46,141 nucleotides of DNA from Hellea sp. (GTDB taxonomy: Bacteria > Pseudomonadota > Alphaproteobacteria > Caulobacterales > Maricaulaceae): the NCBI GenBank assembly GCA_014238285.1, contig JABABK010000013.1:1-46141 (forward strand). The letters are read 5' to 3'. This document shows, piece after piece, positions 17,088 through 26,140 of this stretch. A program made the position numbers and the translations under genes. The notes under the pieces are model-generated. The model saw only the letters and a list, made by a program, of their open reading frames with translations. It was not told where the DNA came from and searched no databases. Numbering within the stretch: position 1 is the first letter of the stretch; each line of letters begins with the position of its first letter.

Positions 17088-18974
17088 TTAGCGCTTAAAA
17101 GTCATGACTTCACGCAATGACCGGCAATCTTCAGTTTGGCATTTTTTTAGGTGCTGGCTGAATAGCTTAGTGCCGTGCAAGGTCAGGTGATGACTGTCGA
17201 AATATAGCAAATAAGTCTTTTCCTCTGTGATATAACGACAGGGCGGCACGCCGCACATCATCTCTGTTTTATCAATAAATCCATGCTCAGATTTCTCGAA
17301 ATAACTTTTCATTTTGTCATTAAAGGCGCGAAAATTTTTGGACGGCAAAACCTCGCCGATTTTGTCTCGGTTGGCATCTGTCCACGTTGAGATAGGTTGA
17401 GAGAACTCGGCGCCCTTGCCGACAAAATATATCGGGGCATCTGTAAGGCTTGATAAGTGGTCGATGATGTCAGAAAAGTTAGCGGGCTTGACACGCTCAT
17501 TCCAGCGAAAAGAAACCACGATCGCGCTTGGGTCTTGGGTTTTAAGTTTTTGGCTGTTTTCTTTAATAATTCTGCGGCATTCTTTAAAGTGATTGGACTT
17601 CATGCCTTTTGGAGGTTTTGAGCCAAAGGCCATTTGGCAAGCGTTTAATGTTCCGTAGTGGCTTACATAGGCTTTCCCTGCTTGGTTCAGCATATTAGCG
17701 GTGCCCCGGCCATGGCTATCGCCAATGACGATCACTTGCGGCCTTCCAGGTTGAGGTTTTCTTGATTGTGCGGCTGTACGAAAATTTATGATTTCAGCGA
17801 CGAGGCCGTCCTTATTCAGGTTTAGGTAATTAGTCTTTGATGTTCCTGTCGCGAAATGTCCCCATGTGAAGGCGGATAGGTATATGCTGGCACCGCCAAT
17901 TATAATGGCCGACATGGTTTTCCAGTGAGCCGCCCAAAACCCTTCTCGGCGAAGTGGTTTTTCAACCAAATAATAAAGCGCGTAACCCAATATAAAGGCA
18001 AGAACGATTAAGCCTAGTTTTTCCGAAATACTGATGTCGAGACCGTGGCTATAAGTATAATAGGCGAGGACGGGCCAGTGAGCGAGATAAAGAGAATAGG
18101 ATGCGTTGCCGATAGATGTTGTGATCGGATTTCTAAGGATGATGCCGGGCCGAGAGTTTTGAGATGTCAAACATAGAGCCGTGCCGATGAGCGCGGGCAG
18201 GCTTAGTAGTCCGGGGGTAGCGGATTCTTTTGTGAGAAAATATAAAGACCCCAGAATCAAACAGAGGCCGACAACGAAACTAACATCTCTAAATTTTCCA
18301 AAATGGAGCCCCATCATGGCGACAAGCGCGCCTATGCCAAATTCAAAAGCTCGAAACGGCAAGAGGAAAAAAACCGCTGATGGTTTCGTGGGAAATACGA
18401 AATGAGCGGCCAATAGTGAGGCTAGGCTAATAAGGAGTATTACTGAAGCTATGAATTTATCGGAACCAAGTTTTAGGGCCTGAGCAAGCTTATAGGTTCC
18501 AAAAAGAACCAGCGGCCAGAAAAAGTAAAACTGTTCCTCAAGAGACAGGGACCAAAAGTGCAGTAGGGCGTTGGATTGAGATTCTGTGTTAAAGTACCCT
18601 GTTTCAGTCCAAAAAATAAAATTGGATGAGAAAAACTGAGCATGTAAAGCCCAGCGCCCTAATTTGGATAAATTATTAGGGCCATAAATGAATAATCCAG
18701 CGAGAAGCACGATTAGGATCGTAATAAATGCGGCTGGTAATAATCGACGTATTCGCCGTATGTAAAAATTGGTGAAGGAAAACGCATCATTCTTAAGCTG
18801 CGTAACGATAATTCTCGTAATCAAAAAGCCGGAAATAACGAAAAATATATCAACGCCGAGAAAGCCGCCGGGAATAAAATCAAGTGCTAACCGTGAATGA
18901 TAAAAAATGATGGCGAGTACTGCCAAGGCCCGCAGGCCTTGAATATCTTCGCTAAATTTTTTTGTTTTTTGCAT
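17088..18974 (-). CDS. Acyltransferase-3/SGNH fusion (OafA-type)
   Basis: A 628-aa inner-membrane O-acyltransferase that probably modifies a surface polysaccharide. The N-terminal acyltransferase-3 domain (about 1-345, ten or so TM segments) has DIQGLRALAVLAIIFYHSR with the catalytic His, GGFLGVDIFFVISGFLI, and RRIRRLLPAAF. A periplasmic SGNH domain follows from about 400 (VIVIGDSHGRGTANML) to a C-terminal D-x-x-H (FDSHHLTLHG). No polysaccharide cluster is nearby, so the acceptor is unknown. Confidence 0.92.
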   Translation of the reverse strand: MQKTKKFSEDIQGLRALAVLAIIFYHSRLALDFIPGGFLGVDIFFVISGFLITRIIVTQLKNDAFSFTNFYIRRIRRLLPAAFITILIVLLAGLFIYGPNNLSKLGRWALHAQFFSSNFIFWTETGYFNTESQSNALLHFWSLSLEEQFYFFWPLVLFGTYKLAQALKLGSDKFIASVILLISLASLLAAHFVFPTKPSAVFFLLPFRAFEFGIGALVAMMGLHFGKFRDVSFVVGLCLILGSLYFLTKESATPGLLSLPALIGTALCLTSQNSRPGIILRNPITTSIGNASYSLYLAHWPVLAYYTYSHGLDISISEKLGLIVLAFILGYALYYLVEKPLRREGFWAAHWKTMSAIIIGGASIYLSAFTWGHFATGTSKTNYLNLNKDGLVAEIINFRTAAQSRKPQPGRPQVIVIGDSHGRGTANMLNQAGKAYVSHYGTLNACQMAFGSKPPKGMKSNHFKECRRIIKENSQKLKTQDPSAIVVSFRWNERVKPANFSDIIDHLSSLTDAPIYFVGKGAEFSQPISTWTDANRDKIGEVLPSKNFRAFNDKMKSYFEKSEHGFIDKTEMMCGVPPCRYITEEKTYLLYFDSHHLTLHGTKLFSQHLKKCQTEDCRSLREVMTFKR

Positions 18975-19074
18975 GCTCTAAAACTCACCCCTAATACGTT
19001 CCAACTACTAACTTCTATTGGGTGGAAGTCCAGAGCGCTTTCAGATAGATATAATGAGAATATAAGGAAACACT

Positions 19075-20553
19075 GTGACTAAAAACATAATACCATTCAT
19101 GACCCTCTTGGCGTTGACGGCGTTGACCTCTGCATGCGTGGATAAAAAAACTGATGATGTGCAATTATCGAAAACGGAAAATACGGCAGAAGCTTCTATT
19201 CCGACGATTAAACAATACTCCGACCATAAAGCCATGGCGCGTGATATATTTGCCAATGTGATTTCATACCGGACAGCCAAAGGGCACGGCCAGATTCCGG
19301 CTATGGCTTCTTATTTATCAAAGCAGCTTAAAACTGCCGGATTTTCTGATGACGATATCGTTATAACGGACCATATTGACGGTGATGCGACAATTCAGGG
19401 AATGATGGTGTATTACCGCGCAGATGAACCTGCTGCTAAAAAACCAATTGTGCTGCTGGCGCATATGGATGTGGTCGATGCGCTGCCTGAAGATTGGGAC
19501 CGTGACCCGTTTACCTTAATTGAAGAAGACGGTTATTTCTTTGGCCGGGGGACTTTGGATAATAAATACGGTATCGCGAATTTGGTCGCGACATTTATGC
19601 GTCTTAAATCTGAAGGCTGGGTCCCTAATCGTGATCTTGTATTGGTGTTTTCCGGCGATGAAGAAACCAATATGACTTCGACTAAAGCGCAAGCAGACTT
19701 TGTTGCCGAACATATTGATCCGGAATTTGTGTTAAACACAGATGCAGGCGGCGGATTATTAGGGCCTGATAATAGCGGGCTTTATTACGCAGTTCAGGCT
19801 GCTGAGAAGCTCTACGCAACCTTTGAATTGACGGTGAAAAATCCTGGAGGGCACTCTTCCTGGCCACGCGAAGACAATGCAATTTATGACCTTGCGCAGG
19901 CTCTGACCAAGATCCAGAACTATGAATTCCCGGTTCGGCACAATGAGATAACGCGGGCTTATTTTAAAATCGCGGGCGATATGAAACCCGGCAGCTTGGG
20001 CGAGGCGATGATTGCTTTCTCCGAAAACCCCGAAGATGCGGAAGCGGCTGCCTTATTAAGGTCTGATCCGGAAATGATAGGCGCGACGGGAACAACCTGC
20101 GTCGCGACGATGCTGCGGGGAGGGCATGCCGAGAATGCCCTTCCGCAATCGGCTACAGCTACTGTTAATTGCCGCATATTTCCCGGAGTCACCGCCGAGG
20201 AAACCGAACAACGATTAAAAGATGTCGTCGATAATGAAAATGTTGCGTTTGACATGATCTGGGATGACCCTGCCAGCCCGCCGTCAAAAATACATCCCGA
20301 TATTTTAGGCGCCCTTAAATCATCCCTTACGGCGCGCGGTTTTGAAACGCCAATTGTTCCGATGATGGAATCTGGCGCGACCGACGGTATGCATTACCGG
20401 GTACGAGGATATGACACTGTTGGTATTGCCGCCTATGCCTATAAATCCAGTGACATGTTTATGCATGGTTTAAACGAGCGCATTGCTGTTGATGAGTTTT
20501 ACGCAGGGCTGGATCACTGGTATATCATTTTAAAAGAACTTGCGACGAATTAG
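19075..20553 (+). CDS. M20-family metallopeptidase lipoprotein
   Basis: A 492-aa zinc carboxypeptidase/dipeptidase-type enzyme. The N-terminus carries a lipoprotein signal (LLALTALTSAC, lipobox before Cys21), so it is anchored in the periplasm. Metal ligands of the M20 core are visible: HMDVVD, GRGTLDNKYG and SGDEETN, plus the dimerisation/His segment NPGGHSSWP and the C-terminal GATDGMHYR. The start is GTG with AAGGA 6 nt upstream. DUF2505 follows after 18 nt, probably in the same transcript. The substrate is likely a peptide or acyl-amino acid. Confidence 0.9.
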   Translation: MTKNIIPFMTLLALTALTSACVDKKTDDVQLSKTENTAEASIPTIKQYSDHKAMARDIFANVISYRTAKGHGQIPAMASYLSKQLKTAGFSDDDIVITDHIDGDATIQGMMVYYRADEPAAKKPIVLLAHMDVVDALPEDWDRDPFTLIEEDGYFFGRGTLDNKYGIANLVATFMRLKSEGWVPNRDLVLVFSGDEETNMTSTKAQADFVAEHIDPEFVLNTDAGGGLLGPDNSGLYYAVQAAEKLYATFELTVKNPGGHSSWPREDNAIYDLAQALTKIQNYEFPVRHNEITRAYFKIAGDMKPGSLGEAMIAFSENPEDAEAAALLRSDPEMIGATGTTCVATMLRGGHAENALPQSATATVNCRIFPGVTAEETEQRLKDVVDNENVAFDMIWDDPASPPSKIHPDILGALKSSLTARGFETPIVPMMESGATDGMHYRVRGYDTVGIAAYAYKSSDMFMHGLNERIAVDEFYAGLDHWYIILKELATN

Positions 20554-20571
20554 GCATTGAAGGGCTGAATT

Positions 20572-21054
20572 ATGAAAATGACGATCACCTATAACTATGA
20601 GCAATCCGTCGATGAAATTGCGGCTTCATTTCTGGACGCAGATTTTTTAACTGCAAAATTAGAAGCTGTCGGATCTCGCGATATTGACGTAACTGTCGAA
20701 GGTGTGTCTGATACGGAGTTTCAAGTCACAGTCAGTAGAGATGTTCCTGCCGATGTCCCAAGAGCGCTGAAGTCTTTTATCTCGCCGTGGAATAAAGCGG
20801 TTCAGATTGAAAAATGGAATGGCGTAGACGGTGGACCATATCATGCTGATATAGAAATTGATTCAAAAGGCGTTCCAGCCGATTTGTCCTCGACCGTTGA
20901 TTTAAAGGCTGACGGCGAAGGCTGCGAGTGCACGATCATAACGAATATTGACTGCAATGTACCCATTGTTGGTAAAAAGTTAGCGCAATTTATAGCCAAG
21001 GCTTTGGAAGACTCCATGGATGATGAACAGGCATTTATCGCCGAACATGCTTAG
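20572..21054 (+). CDS. DUF2505 family protein (START/SRPBCC-like)
   Basis: A 160-aa cytosolic protein. The N-terminal MTITYNYEQSVDEIAASFLDADFL and the central VSRDVPADVPRALKSFI are characteristic of DUF2505, thought to adopt a START-like lipid-binding fold. The last part (GKKLAQFIAKALEDSMDDEQAF) is the usual terminal helix. Likely co-transcribed with the M20 lipoprotein gene. The biochemical role is unknown. Confidence 0.8.
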   Translation: MKMTITYNYEQSVDEIAASFLDADFLTAKLEAVGSRDIDVTVEGVSDTEFQVTVSRDVPADVPRALKSFISPWNKAVQIEKWNGVDGGPYHADIEIDSKGVPADLSSTVDLKADGEGCECTIITNIDCNVPIVGKKLAQFIAKALEDSMDDEQAFIAEHA

Positions 21055-21059
21055 CGGAT

Positions 21060-21764
21060 TTAAGCTATAGGCCGTTCGGGCCGAATATGGGACATAGAAG
21101 ATCGCGGAAACCAGTCGCTCACGGAAGTTTCAAGGTACGGCTCCCCTGATAATAAGACCGTCTTATCGTCAATAGCCGTATTGACGGGTTTATCGCCCAT
21201 CCAAATCTCGACAAAACTTTCAAGTTTTGCGGTTATGTAAAGGTCAACCGTCTTGGCTGGATCATCGGTGCAAAGGTCAACCTTTTGGCCATTGGCAATC
21301 ACCCACCATGTTTTATGAGTGGTTTGATCGGAAATCTGCACACACAAAACGGTTTCCCCATCCGGAAGTTCTTCGGTCTTTAGGGTGCGGTGAAAATCCC
21401 ACATAAAACTTCCCACATCAAGGTTGTCGTCACAGACTCGGCGCCGCGCCCAGCGAAGCCCCCATGTTGCCATATATGCTATAATGGGTCCGAGTTCCCG
21501 GCCGCATTTTGTGAGGCGGTATTCAAGGGTTTTGTTGGCGGGGCTGGATTTGCGAATAATTAGTCCATCTTTTTCCAGCTTTTTTAGCCGGGCACTTAAA
21601 ATAGTGGGTGATATTCGGGGAAGGGCTCGCTCAAAGTCGCGAAACCGGGTAGCCCCCAAAAACAGCTCCCGAAGGATCAATAAAACCCATTTGTCACCAA
21701 TAATATCCGCCGCCTTAACGGCCGGGCACAAAGTGCCCGATTGATTTTGTGGGGCGATATCCAT
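21060..21764 (-). CDS. HxlR-family transcriptional regulator with C-terminal SCP2-like domain
   Basis: A 234-aa regulator. A winged helix at about 10-110 (CPAVKAADIIGDKWVLLILRELFLGATRFRDFE.. split by the family's conserved Trp-Leu core) is followed by a 110-aa domain resembling sterol-carrier/SCP2 sensors (MWDFHRTLKTEELPDGETV). The start at 21764 is chosen because AAGGA lies about 10 nt upstream. It is divergent from the MddA-like methyltransferase gene and likely represses it through the inverted repeat at 21823-21841. The N-terminal Cys (TLCPAV) could sense electrophiles, as in some HxlR proteins. Confidence 0.88.
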   Translation of the reverse strand: MDIAPQNQSGTLCPAVKAADIIGDKWVLLILRELFLGATRFRDFERALPRISPTILSARLKKLEKDGLIIRKSSPANKTLEYRLTKCGRELGPIIAYMATWGLRWARRRVCDDNLDVGSFMWDFHRTLKTEELPDGETVLCVQISDQTTHKTWWVIANGQKVDLCTDDPAKTVDLYITAKLESFVEIWMGDKPVNTAIDDKTVLLSGEPYLETSVSDWFPRSSMSHIRPERPIA

Positions 21765-21822
21765 CGGATCATTCCTTCTATTAGCTGAAAAACGTGCCAG
21801 CACTCCGTATTTAAAAGCGAGT

Positions 21823-21841
21823 TACTACATATTACGTAGTA
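21823..21841. promoter_or_regulatory. Putative HxlR operator (TACTAC-N7-GTAGTA)
   Basis: A 6-bp inverted repeat with a 7-nt AT-rich spacer lies midway between the divergent hxlR-type gene and the methyltransferase gene. HxlR/MarR-class dimers commonly bind TAC..GTA palindromes. No footprint evidence exists here. Confidence 0.5.
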
Positions 21842-21892
21842 TATGTCAGTGTGTATAGGTGATAGGTTAAGAAAAATTCAGGGGAGAAAAAC

Positions 21893-22621
21893 ATGTCGCG
21901 AACACTTATATTAATCTACGGAATTCTGTCTTATTTTATGGGTGTTATCGGACTTGTCTGCATTATTGCAGCTTTGGCTAGACTGATACCCTATGGATTT
22001 TTATGGGGTGATGGTGGGTCTATTGCCATGAATCCGGCTGTCTGGAACCTAATACTCGTCGCGATTTGGGGGTTCATCCATACCATTATGGCGCGGGAAG
22101 GATTTAAAACGGCTATTACCAAGATTATTCCTGAACCAGCAGAACGGGCGACCTATATATTAGTGGCAGGCCTAACCAGCCTCGCTCTGATCGGGTATTG
22201 GAAACATGTTCCGGGACAGGTCTGGCATTTGGAGTCTGGCACGCTGAGTTATATCCTATGGGGAATATTCCTGTTTGGCTGGGCATTTTTACTGGCCGCT
22301 ACATTTGCCATAAATCATTTTGATCTTTTTGGTTTGCGCCAAGTCTACCATAATTTTAAAAACCAGCCGCGCCCGCCGCTTAAATTTGTTAAACGCGCCA
22401 TGTATAAATATATTCGTCATCCTATTCAAACCGGCGTTCTTATCGGCATCTGGGCGACGCCGTCTATGTCCATGACGCAAATTGTTCTGAGCCTGGGCTT
22501 TACCGTCTATATCTTTGTCGGTCTATGGTATGAAGAGCGTGATCTGATTAAAGAACATGGTGACGACTATGAAGCTTATCGCCAGCAAACAGGCAAGGTA
22601 TTGCCGAAGTTTGGCAAGTAA
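21893..22621 (+). CDS. NnrU/MddA-like membrane methyltransferase
   Basis: A 242-aa polytopic protein with about six TM segments. Features such as HTIMAREGFKTAITKIIPEPAERATYILVA, HFDLFGLRQVY and the C-terminal YIRHPIQTGVLIGIWATPSM.. YEERDLIKEHGDDYEAYRQQTG match the isoprenylcysteine-methyltransferase-like fold. They resemble methanethiol S-methyltransferase (MddA), which makes dimethyl sulfide, but NnrU-like proteins are close relatives and cannot be excluded. The stop abuts the rtcR stop with no terminator between the convergent genes. Confidence 0.65.
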   Translation: MSRTLILIYGILSYFMGVIGLVCIIAALARLIPYGFLWGDGGSIAMNPAVWNLILVAIWGFIHTIMAREGFKTAITKIIPEPAERATYILVAGLTSLALIGYWKHVPGQVWHLESGTLSYILWGIFLFGWAFLLAATFAINHFDLFGLRQVYHNFKNQPRPPLKFVKRAMYKYIRHPIQTGVLIGIWATPSMSMTQIVLSLGFTVYIFVGLWYEERDLIKEHGDDYEAYRQQTGKVLPKFGK

Positions 22622-24217
22622 TTAGCCAGCGTTTAAGTCGCTCCAAGCCAAATCATATTTTGCCAAATATTTTTTGAGCCGATCACTATCATTTGTTGTT
22701 TTGCGCTGGGTGCGTGAAATGGCGTAGAGCTTGCGCCCGGCGTCAGATAGATTATCGGACGCGCGGCAGACGGTAATCACATTTGAGAGGCCGGGTCTTT
22801 CAAAGGGATCAATAGCTTCAATTTGTGCTCGCGTTATGACGGATAGGAGCGACTCTTCTTCAGGCGTGCTGCTGATCAATCTCCATGACCGTTTTAGCCG
22901 TTCTATTTCTTTTTCCACGGCCGCAAGACCAATGCGCGCGCCATCAGCAAATGTGCAGAGCCGCGTGACCGAGGCTGTTAGGTCTCGGAAATTAGCATTC
23001 CATTTGGCTTCAGATGATAAGGCGTATTTTAGATAGGCCGTACGAGCTTCTTTATTGAATGTGACCTTGCGATTATGGCGTTCGCTAAATTTTATCAGCT
23101 CAAAATTTAAATTAGGTTCTATATCTTCACGGCGGTCTTTGAGCCCAGGCAATATATAGCTCCACATATGAATGCGGGCGAGCAGGTCTTCGCGAAATTT
23201 ACCGTCGGCGACTAATTGTGTGAGATCAGTGCTGGTGCCGGCGATCAGCTGAAAGTCACTACTGACCGCCGTATCTCCGCCAAGAGGGTAGAAACGGTGG
23301 TCTTCTAGCGCACCCAAAATCATGGCTTGCTCGTCGAGGCCTAGAGCTTCAACCTCATCCAGAAATAAGAGACCTTTATGGGCGGTACGTAAAAGGCCCG
23401 CTCGGTCTTTGGTCGCGCCGGCATAGGCGCCGCGTTTATGTCCGAACAAAGTCGACATGGCGCTTTCACCGCGAAGCGTCGCGCAGTTGACCTCGACAAA
23501 GTCTCCGTCGATTTGGTGGCGCTTGCGCTTTAAGTCATAAATACGCCGCGCGAGATTACCTTTACCGGCTCCCGTAGGCCCCATGAGCAGGACAGGGTTT
23601 TGAGTTCGAATGGCGACTTGTTCGATTTCGTCAATCATAACGTTGAAATTCACATTGCGCGTCGGAATTCCGGCCTTGAGAAAAGCCTGATCCGTTTCGC
23701 GCACCGATTTAAACCGATCCGCAACATTGTCATATTTGGAAAGGTCAAGATCAATGACCGAGACAAGGCCGGGTTCACCCTTGTTTTTATCCTTTGGGGG
23801 TGAGAGCTGTAAAATCTTGCCCGGTAGAAAACGCGCCTCGTTTAGGAGGAACATGCAAATTTGCGAAACATGTGTACCCGTTGTGATGTGAAGAAAGTAG
23901 TCTTCCTTGTCAGTGTCAAAACGATAGAGATCAACAAAATCAAATAATATTTCATAGACTTCTTCGAGATCCCATGGGTTATGAATATGCATCTCATTGA
24001 TGATGACGTCTGTGTTGGGAGAAATAAGGGCGATGTCTGTTGCCACTTGTTCGGCAATTGCGAAATATTTCGGATCGCATAACATTTCAAACCGATCGAT
24101 CTTGAAATCTTCCTGACGACATAGATCAACGCTGGGTCGCCAGCGCATCCAGCGCTCTGGCATGGTTCCGCTATCAAGGTTAGTTCCCAAAAATCCGAAA
24201 GCTACGTTTTGTTTCAT
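22622..24217 (-). CDS. rtcR: RNA-repair regulator RtcR (CARF + AAA+ + HTH)
   Basis: Activator of the rtc RNA-repair operon, 531 aa. The N-terminal CARF sensor (about 1-185) has FGFLGTNLD and HITTGTHVSQIC; family members respond to RNA-end ligands. The central AAA+ domain has Walker A GPTGAGKG (Lys219) and Walker B LLFLDE (283-288). The sigma54-contact loop, normally GAFTGA, is GAYAGA at 263-268, so the critical Thr is replaced by Ala. A C-terminal helix-turn-helix lies near 480-525. It is divergent from rsr across a 199-nt AT-rich region, the classical arrangement. Whether it still works with sigma54 is open. Confidence 0.93.
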   Translation of the reverse strand: MKQNVAFGFLGTNLDSGTMPERWMRWRPSVDLCRQEDFKIDRFEMLCDPKYFAIAEQVATDIALISPNTDVIINEMHIHNPWDLEEVYEILFDFVDLYRFDTDKEDYFLHITTGTHVSQICMFLLNEARFLPGKILQLSPPKDKNKGEPGLVSVIDLDLSKYDNVADRFKSVRETDQAFLKAGIPTRNVNFNVMIDEIEQVAIRTQNPVLLMGPTGAGKGNLARRIYDLKRKRHQIDGDFVEVNCATLRGESAMSTLFGHKRGAYAGATKDRAGLLRTAHKGLLFLDEVEALGLDEQAMILGALEDHRFYPLGGDTAVSSDFQLIAGTSTDLTQLVADGKFREDLLARIHMWSYILPGLKDRREDIEPNLNFELIKFSERHNRKVTFNKEARTAYLKYALSSEAKWNANFRDLTASVTRLCTFADGARIGLAAVEKEIERLKRSWRLISSTPEEESLLSVITRAQIEAIDPFERPGLSNVITVCRASDNLSDAGRKLYAISRTQRKTTNDSDRLKKYLAKYDLAWSDLNAG

Positions 24218-24416
24218 GTATTTATTTATATATAAAACGATAAAATAATATATAAAAAATAGTAATATTTCATAATTTTTAATCTTTATTCTGATGATTT
24301 TTAGAAAATTTCGTTATATTTCAATAATTTATCATTTTTCACCAAAAAACGTTTTTGCATAAGCGCCGAGATGTTCAGTTTCTATCTCGTTGATAAACAA
24401 CGAAGAGGATAAGAAA
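24218..24416 (+). promoter_or_regulatory. AT-rich rtcR-rsr intergenic control region
   Basis: This 199-nt divergent region is strikingly AT-rich. It contains a 12-bp palindrome TTTATATATAAA (24225-24236) and a related TAATATATAA about 20 nt further, possible RtcR sites. A TTTTTGCA resembling a -12 element lies at 24352-24359, but no GG stands at the required distance for a -24 element. The rsr ribosome site is AGAGGA at 24404-24409. Confidence 0.5.
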
Positions 24417-26009
24417 ATGGCAAACAAATCTGTGTTTGCGAGTGTACGAGGAAGGTTGCTCCCGAAGGCGGGCGTCGTAAATCGTGCTGGCGGAAAAGCC
24501 TATGATCTGGGTCCGCGTCATAAATTGGCGCAGCTCGCGATCACTGGATGTCTGAACGGTACGTATTACAGCTCGGCTGAGGAGCAGCTTTCCGATGTTT
24601 TGGAATTGACGCAAATCGTTGATCCTGGATTCGTCGCTAAGACCGCAATTTACGCCCGTGAAAAAGGCTTGATGAAAGATATGCCTGCTTTGCTTTTGGC
24701 CAGCTTGACTGTGCCAAATGCTAAAGGCGAGTACCGCCCGGAATTAATCGCGCCAGTTTTTAATCGCGTGATTACAAACGGCAAGATGCTGCGCAATTTT
24801 GTGCAGATCATGCGCTCTGGCGCGGTTGGTCGAAAGTCACTTGGAACAGCGCCTAAGCGCTTGATTCAAAATTGGCTTTTTAAGGCAAGTGATGACGCTT
24901 TGATCCGCGCCTCTGTCGGGAATGACCCGTCGCTTGGGGATGTGATCAAAATGGTTCACCCAAAGCCGAAGGACAAATCGCGTGAAGCTTTGTTTGGATA
25001 TCTGATCGGTCGTGCCTACGATTTCTCGAAATTGCCAAAAGCAGTTCGGGAGTTCGAACGGTACAAAAATCCACATCAGAAAGCCCAAGGGTTTCCTGAC
25101 GTGCCGTTCCAAATGCTGACATCACTTGATCTCGGCGCAAAAGAATGGAGAGCCATAGCGGCAAATGCTGGTTGGCATATGACACGGATGAATTTGAATA
25201 CCTTTGCACGGCATGGTGTGTTCGAAAAATCATCTGCGGTAAAACTGGTCGCTCGGCGCCTTGCGGATAAGAATGAAATCCGAAGAGCGCGTGTGTTCCC
25301 ATATCAGATCATGGCCGCCTATATGGCGACTCAAAAATCTGACTTGCCGCATGAGATCAAAGAGGCCTTACATGAGGCGCTCGAGATCGCGACTGAAAAC
25401 GTTCCGTCTTTTGACGGTAATGTTGTTGTCTGTCCTGATGTCTCTGGCTCTATGAGCATGAGCGTCTCAGGCTATCGTTACGGCTCCACCTCTGTGGTGC
25501 GCTGTATCGATGTGGCCGGATTGATGGCGTCGGTTGTTTTGCGTCAAAACCCGAAAGCGGCCGTTTTGCCGTTCGAAGTTTGTGTGGCTGATGTCAATTT
25601 GACAGCTCGCGACACAGTTTTGACCAATGCCGAAAAACTGTCGTCTATTGGCGGCGGCGGCACAAATTGTAGCGCTCCACTTGCGCATCTAAACCAGCGC
25701 AAAGCGTCGGTCGATTTGGTGATCATTGTCTCTGACAATGAGAGCTGGGCAGGCCTACAACGCGGACGCGGTACGGCTTTGATGCGTGAATGGGAAAAAC
25801 TGAAAGCCCGCAACCCGCAGGCCAAGCTGGTTTGTTTGGACATCGTGCCAAACACCACAGTCCAAGCGGTGAACCGGGACGATATTTTGAACATTGGCGG
25901 ATTCTCCGACCAAGTATTTAAAATCATCGATCAGTTTGCAAAAGGAAATTTTGGCAATGATCACTTCGTCGAAGCGATTGAGGCCATTGAATTAAGGAGT
26001 ATAAATTGA
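24417..26009 (+). CDS. rsr: Bacterial Ro60 ortholog (TROVE + vWA), Rsr
   Basis: A ring-shaped RNA-binding protein, 530 aa, that binds Y RNA on its outer surface and RNA ends in its central hole, and that hands RNA to exonucleases such as PNPase. The TROVE HEAT-repeat domain covers about 1-335 (AQLAITGCLNGTYYSS, DPGFVAKTAIYAREKGLMKDMPA split). The vWA domain starts near 336 with a complete MIDAS: Asp341-x-Ser-x-Ser (DVSGSMS), the Thr in GGGGTNCS, and Asp in IIVSDNES. The start at 24417 has AGAGGA 8 nt upstream; an in-frame TTG at 24390 is rejected. The Y RNA genes begin 34 nt after its stop. Confidence 0.95.
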   Translation: MANKSVFASVRGRLLPKAGVVNRAGGKAYDLGPRHKLAQLAITGCLNGTYYSSAEEQLSDVLELTQIVDPGFVAKTAIYAREKGLMKDMPALLLASLTVPNAKGEYRPELIAPVFNRVITNGKMLRNFVQIMRSGAVGRKSLGTAPKRLIQNWLFKASDDALIRASVGNDPSLGDVIKMVHPKPKDKSREALFGYLIGRAYDFSKLPKAVREFERYKNPHQKAQGFPDVPFQMLTSLDLGAKEWRAIAANAGWHMTRMNLNTFARHGVFEKSSAVKLVARRLADKNEIRRARVFPYQIMAAYMATQKSDLPHEIKEALHEALEIATENVPSFDGNVVVCPDVSGSMSMSVSGYRYGSTSVVRCIDVAGLMASVVLRQNPKAAVLPFEVCVADVNLTARDTVLTNAEKLSSIGGGGTNCSAPLAHLNQRKASVDLVIIVSDNESWAGLQRGRGTALMREWEKLKARNPQAKLVCLDIVPNTTVQAVNRDDILNIGGFSDQVFKIIDQFAKGNFGNDHFVEAIEAIELRSIN

Positions 26010-26021
26010 GGTTTATTCTAA

Positions 26022-26040
26022 AAGGCTAATTAAGGCTAAT
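26022..26040 (+). repeat. Tandem AAGGCTAAT repeat before the Y RNA block
   Basis: AAGGCTAAT occurs at 26022-26030 and 26032-26040, with a related AAGGCTTAAT at 26121-26130 after the first Y RNA. The role is unknown; it may be a processing or promoter element for the RNA block. Confidence 0.4.
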
Positions 26041-26043
26041 AGA

Positions 26044-26118
26044 GTGGCCGCGAATGCCGGAAGATATATAGGACTACATCTGCTAATGACGTCCCTTCCG
26101 AAGACTTGTCGCGGCCAC
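26044..26118 (+). ncRNA. Y RNA 1 (minimal, no tRNA-like module)
   Basis: A 75-nt hairpin. The outer stem is a perfect 10 bp (GTGGCCGCGA, 26044-26053, with TCGCGGCCAC, 26109-26118). Then comes the AUGCC bulge opposite GAAGACTTG, an inner stem GGAAG/CTTCC, an ATATATA bulge, a GGAC/GTCC stem and a 16-nt loop starting TACAT. The AUGCC bulge and the inner-stem-AC/TACAT junction recur in three neighbouring RNAs, which identifies the Ro-binding module. It lacks any T-arm or D-arm sequence. Its position directly after rsr is where Y RNA genes normally lie. Confidence 0.85.
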
Positions 26119-26140
26119 TTAAGGCTTAATCTGGTTATTC

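Noticed and set aside
23551-23590. A broken Walker A in RtcR because the residue after Lys219 is Gly instead of Ser/Thr
   Set aside because: Activators of this class often have a non-Ser/Thr residue there (GKE in NtrC-type proteins), so it is not good evidence for inactivity.
24352-24359. A TTTTTGCA sequence as the -12 element of a sigma54 promoter for rsr
   Set aside because: No GG dinucleotide occurs at the fixed distance upstream, so the -24 half is missing.
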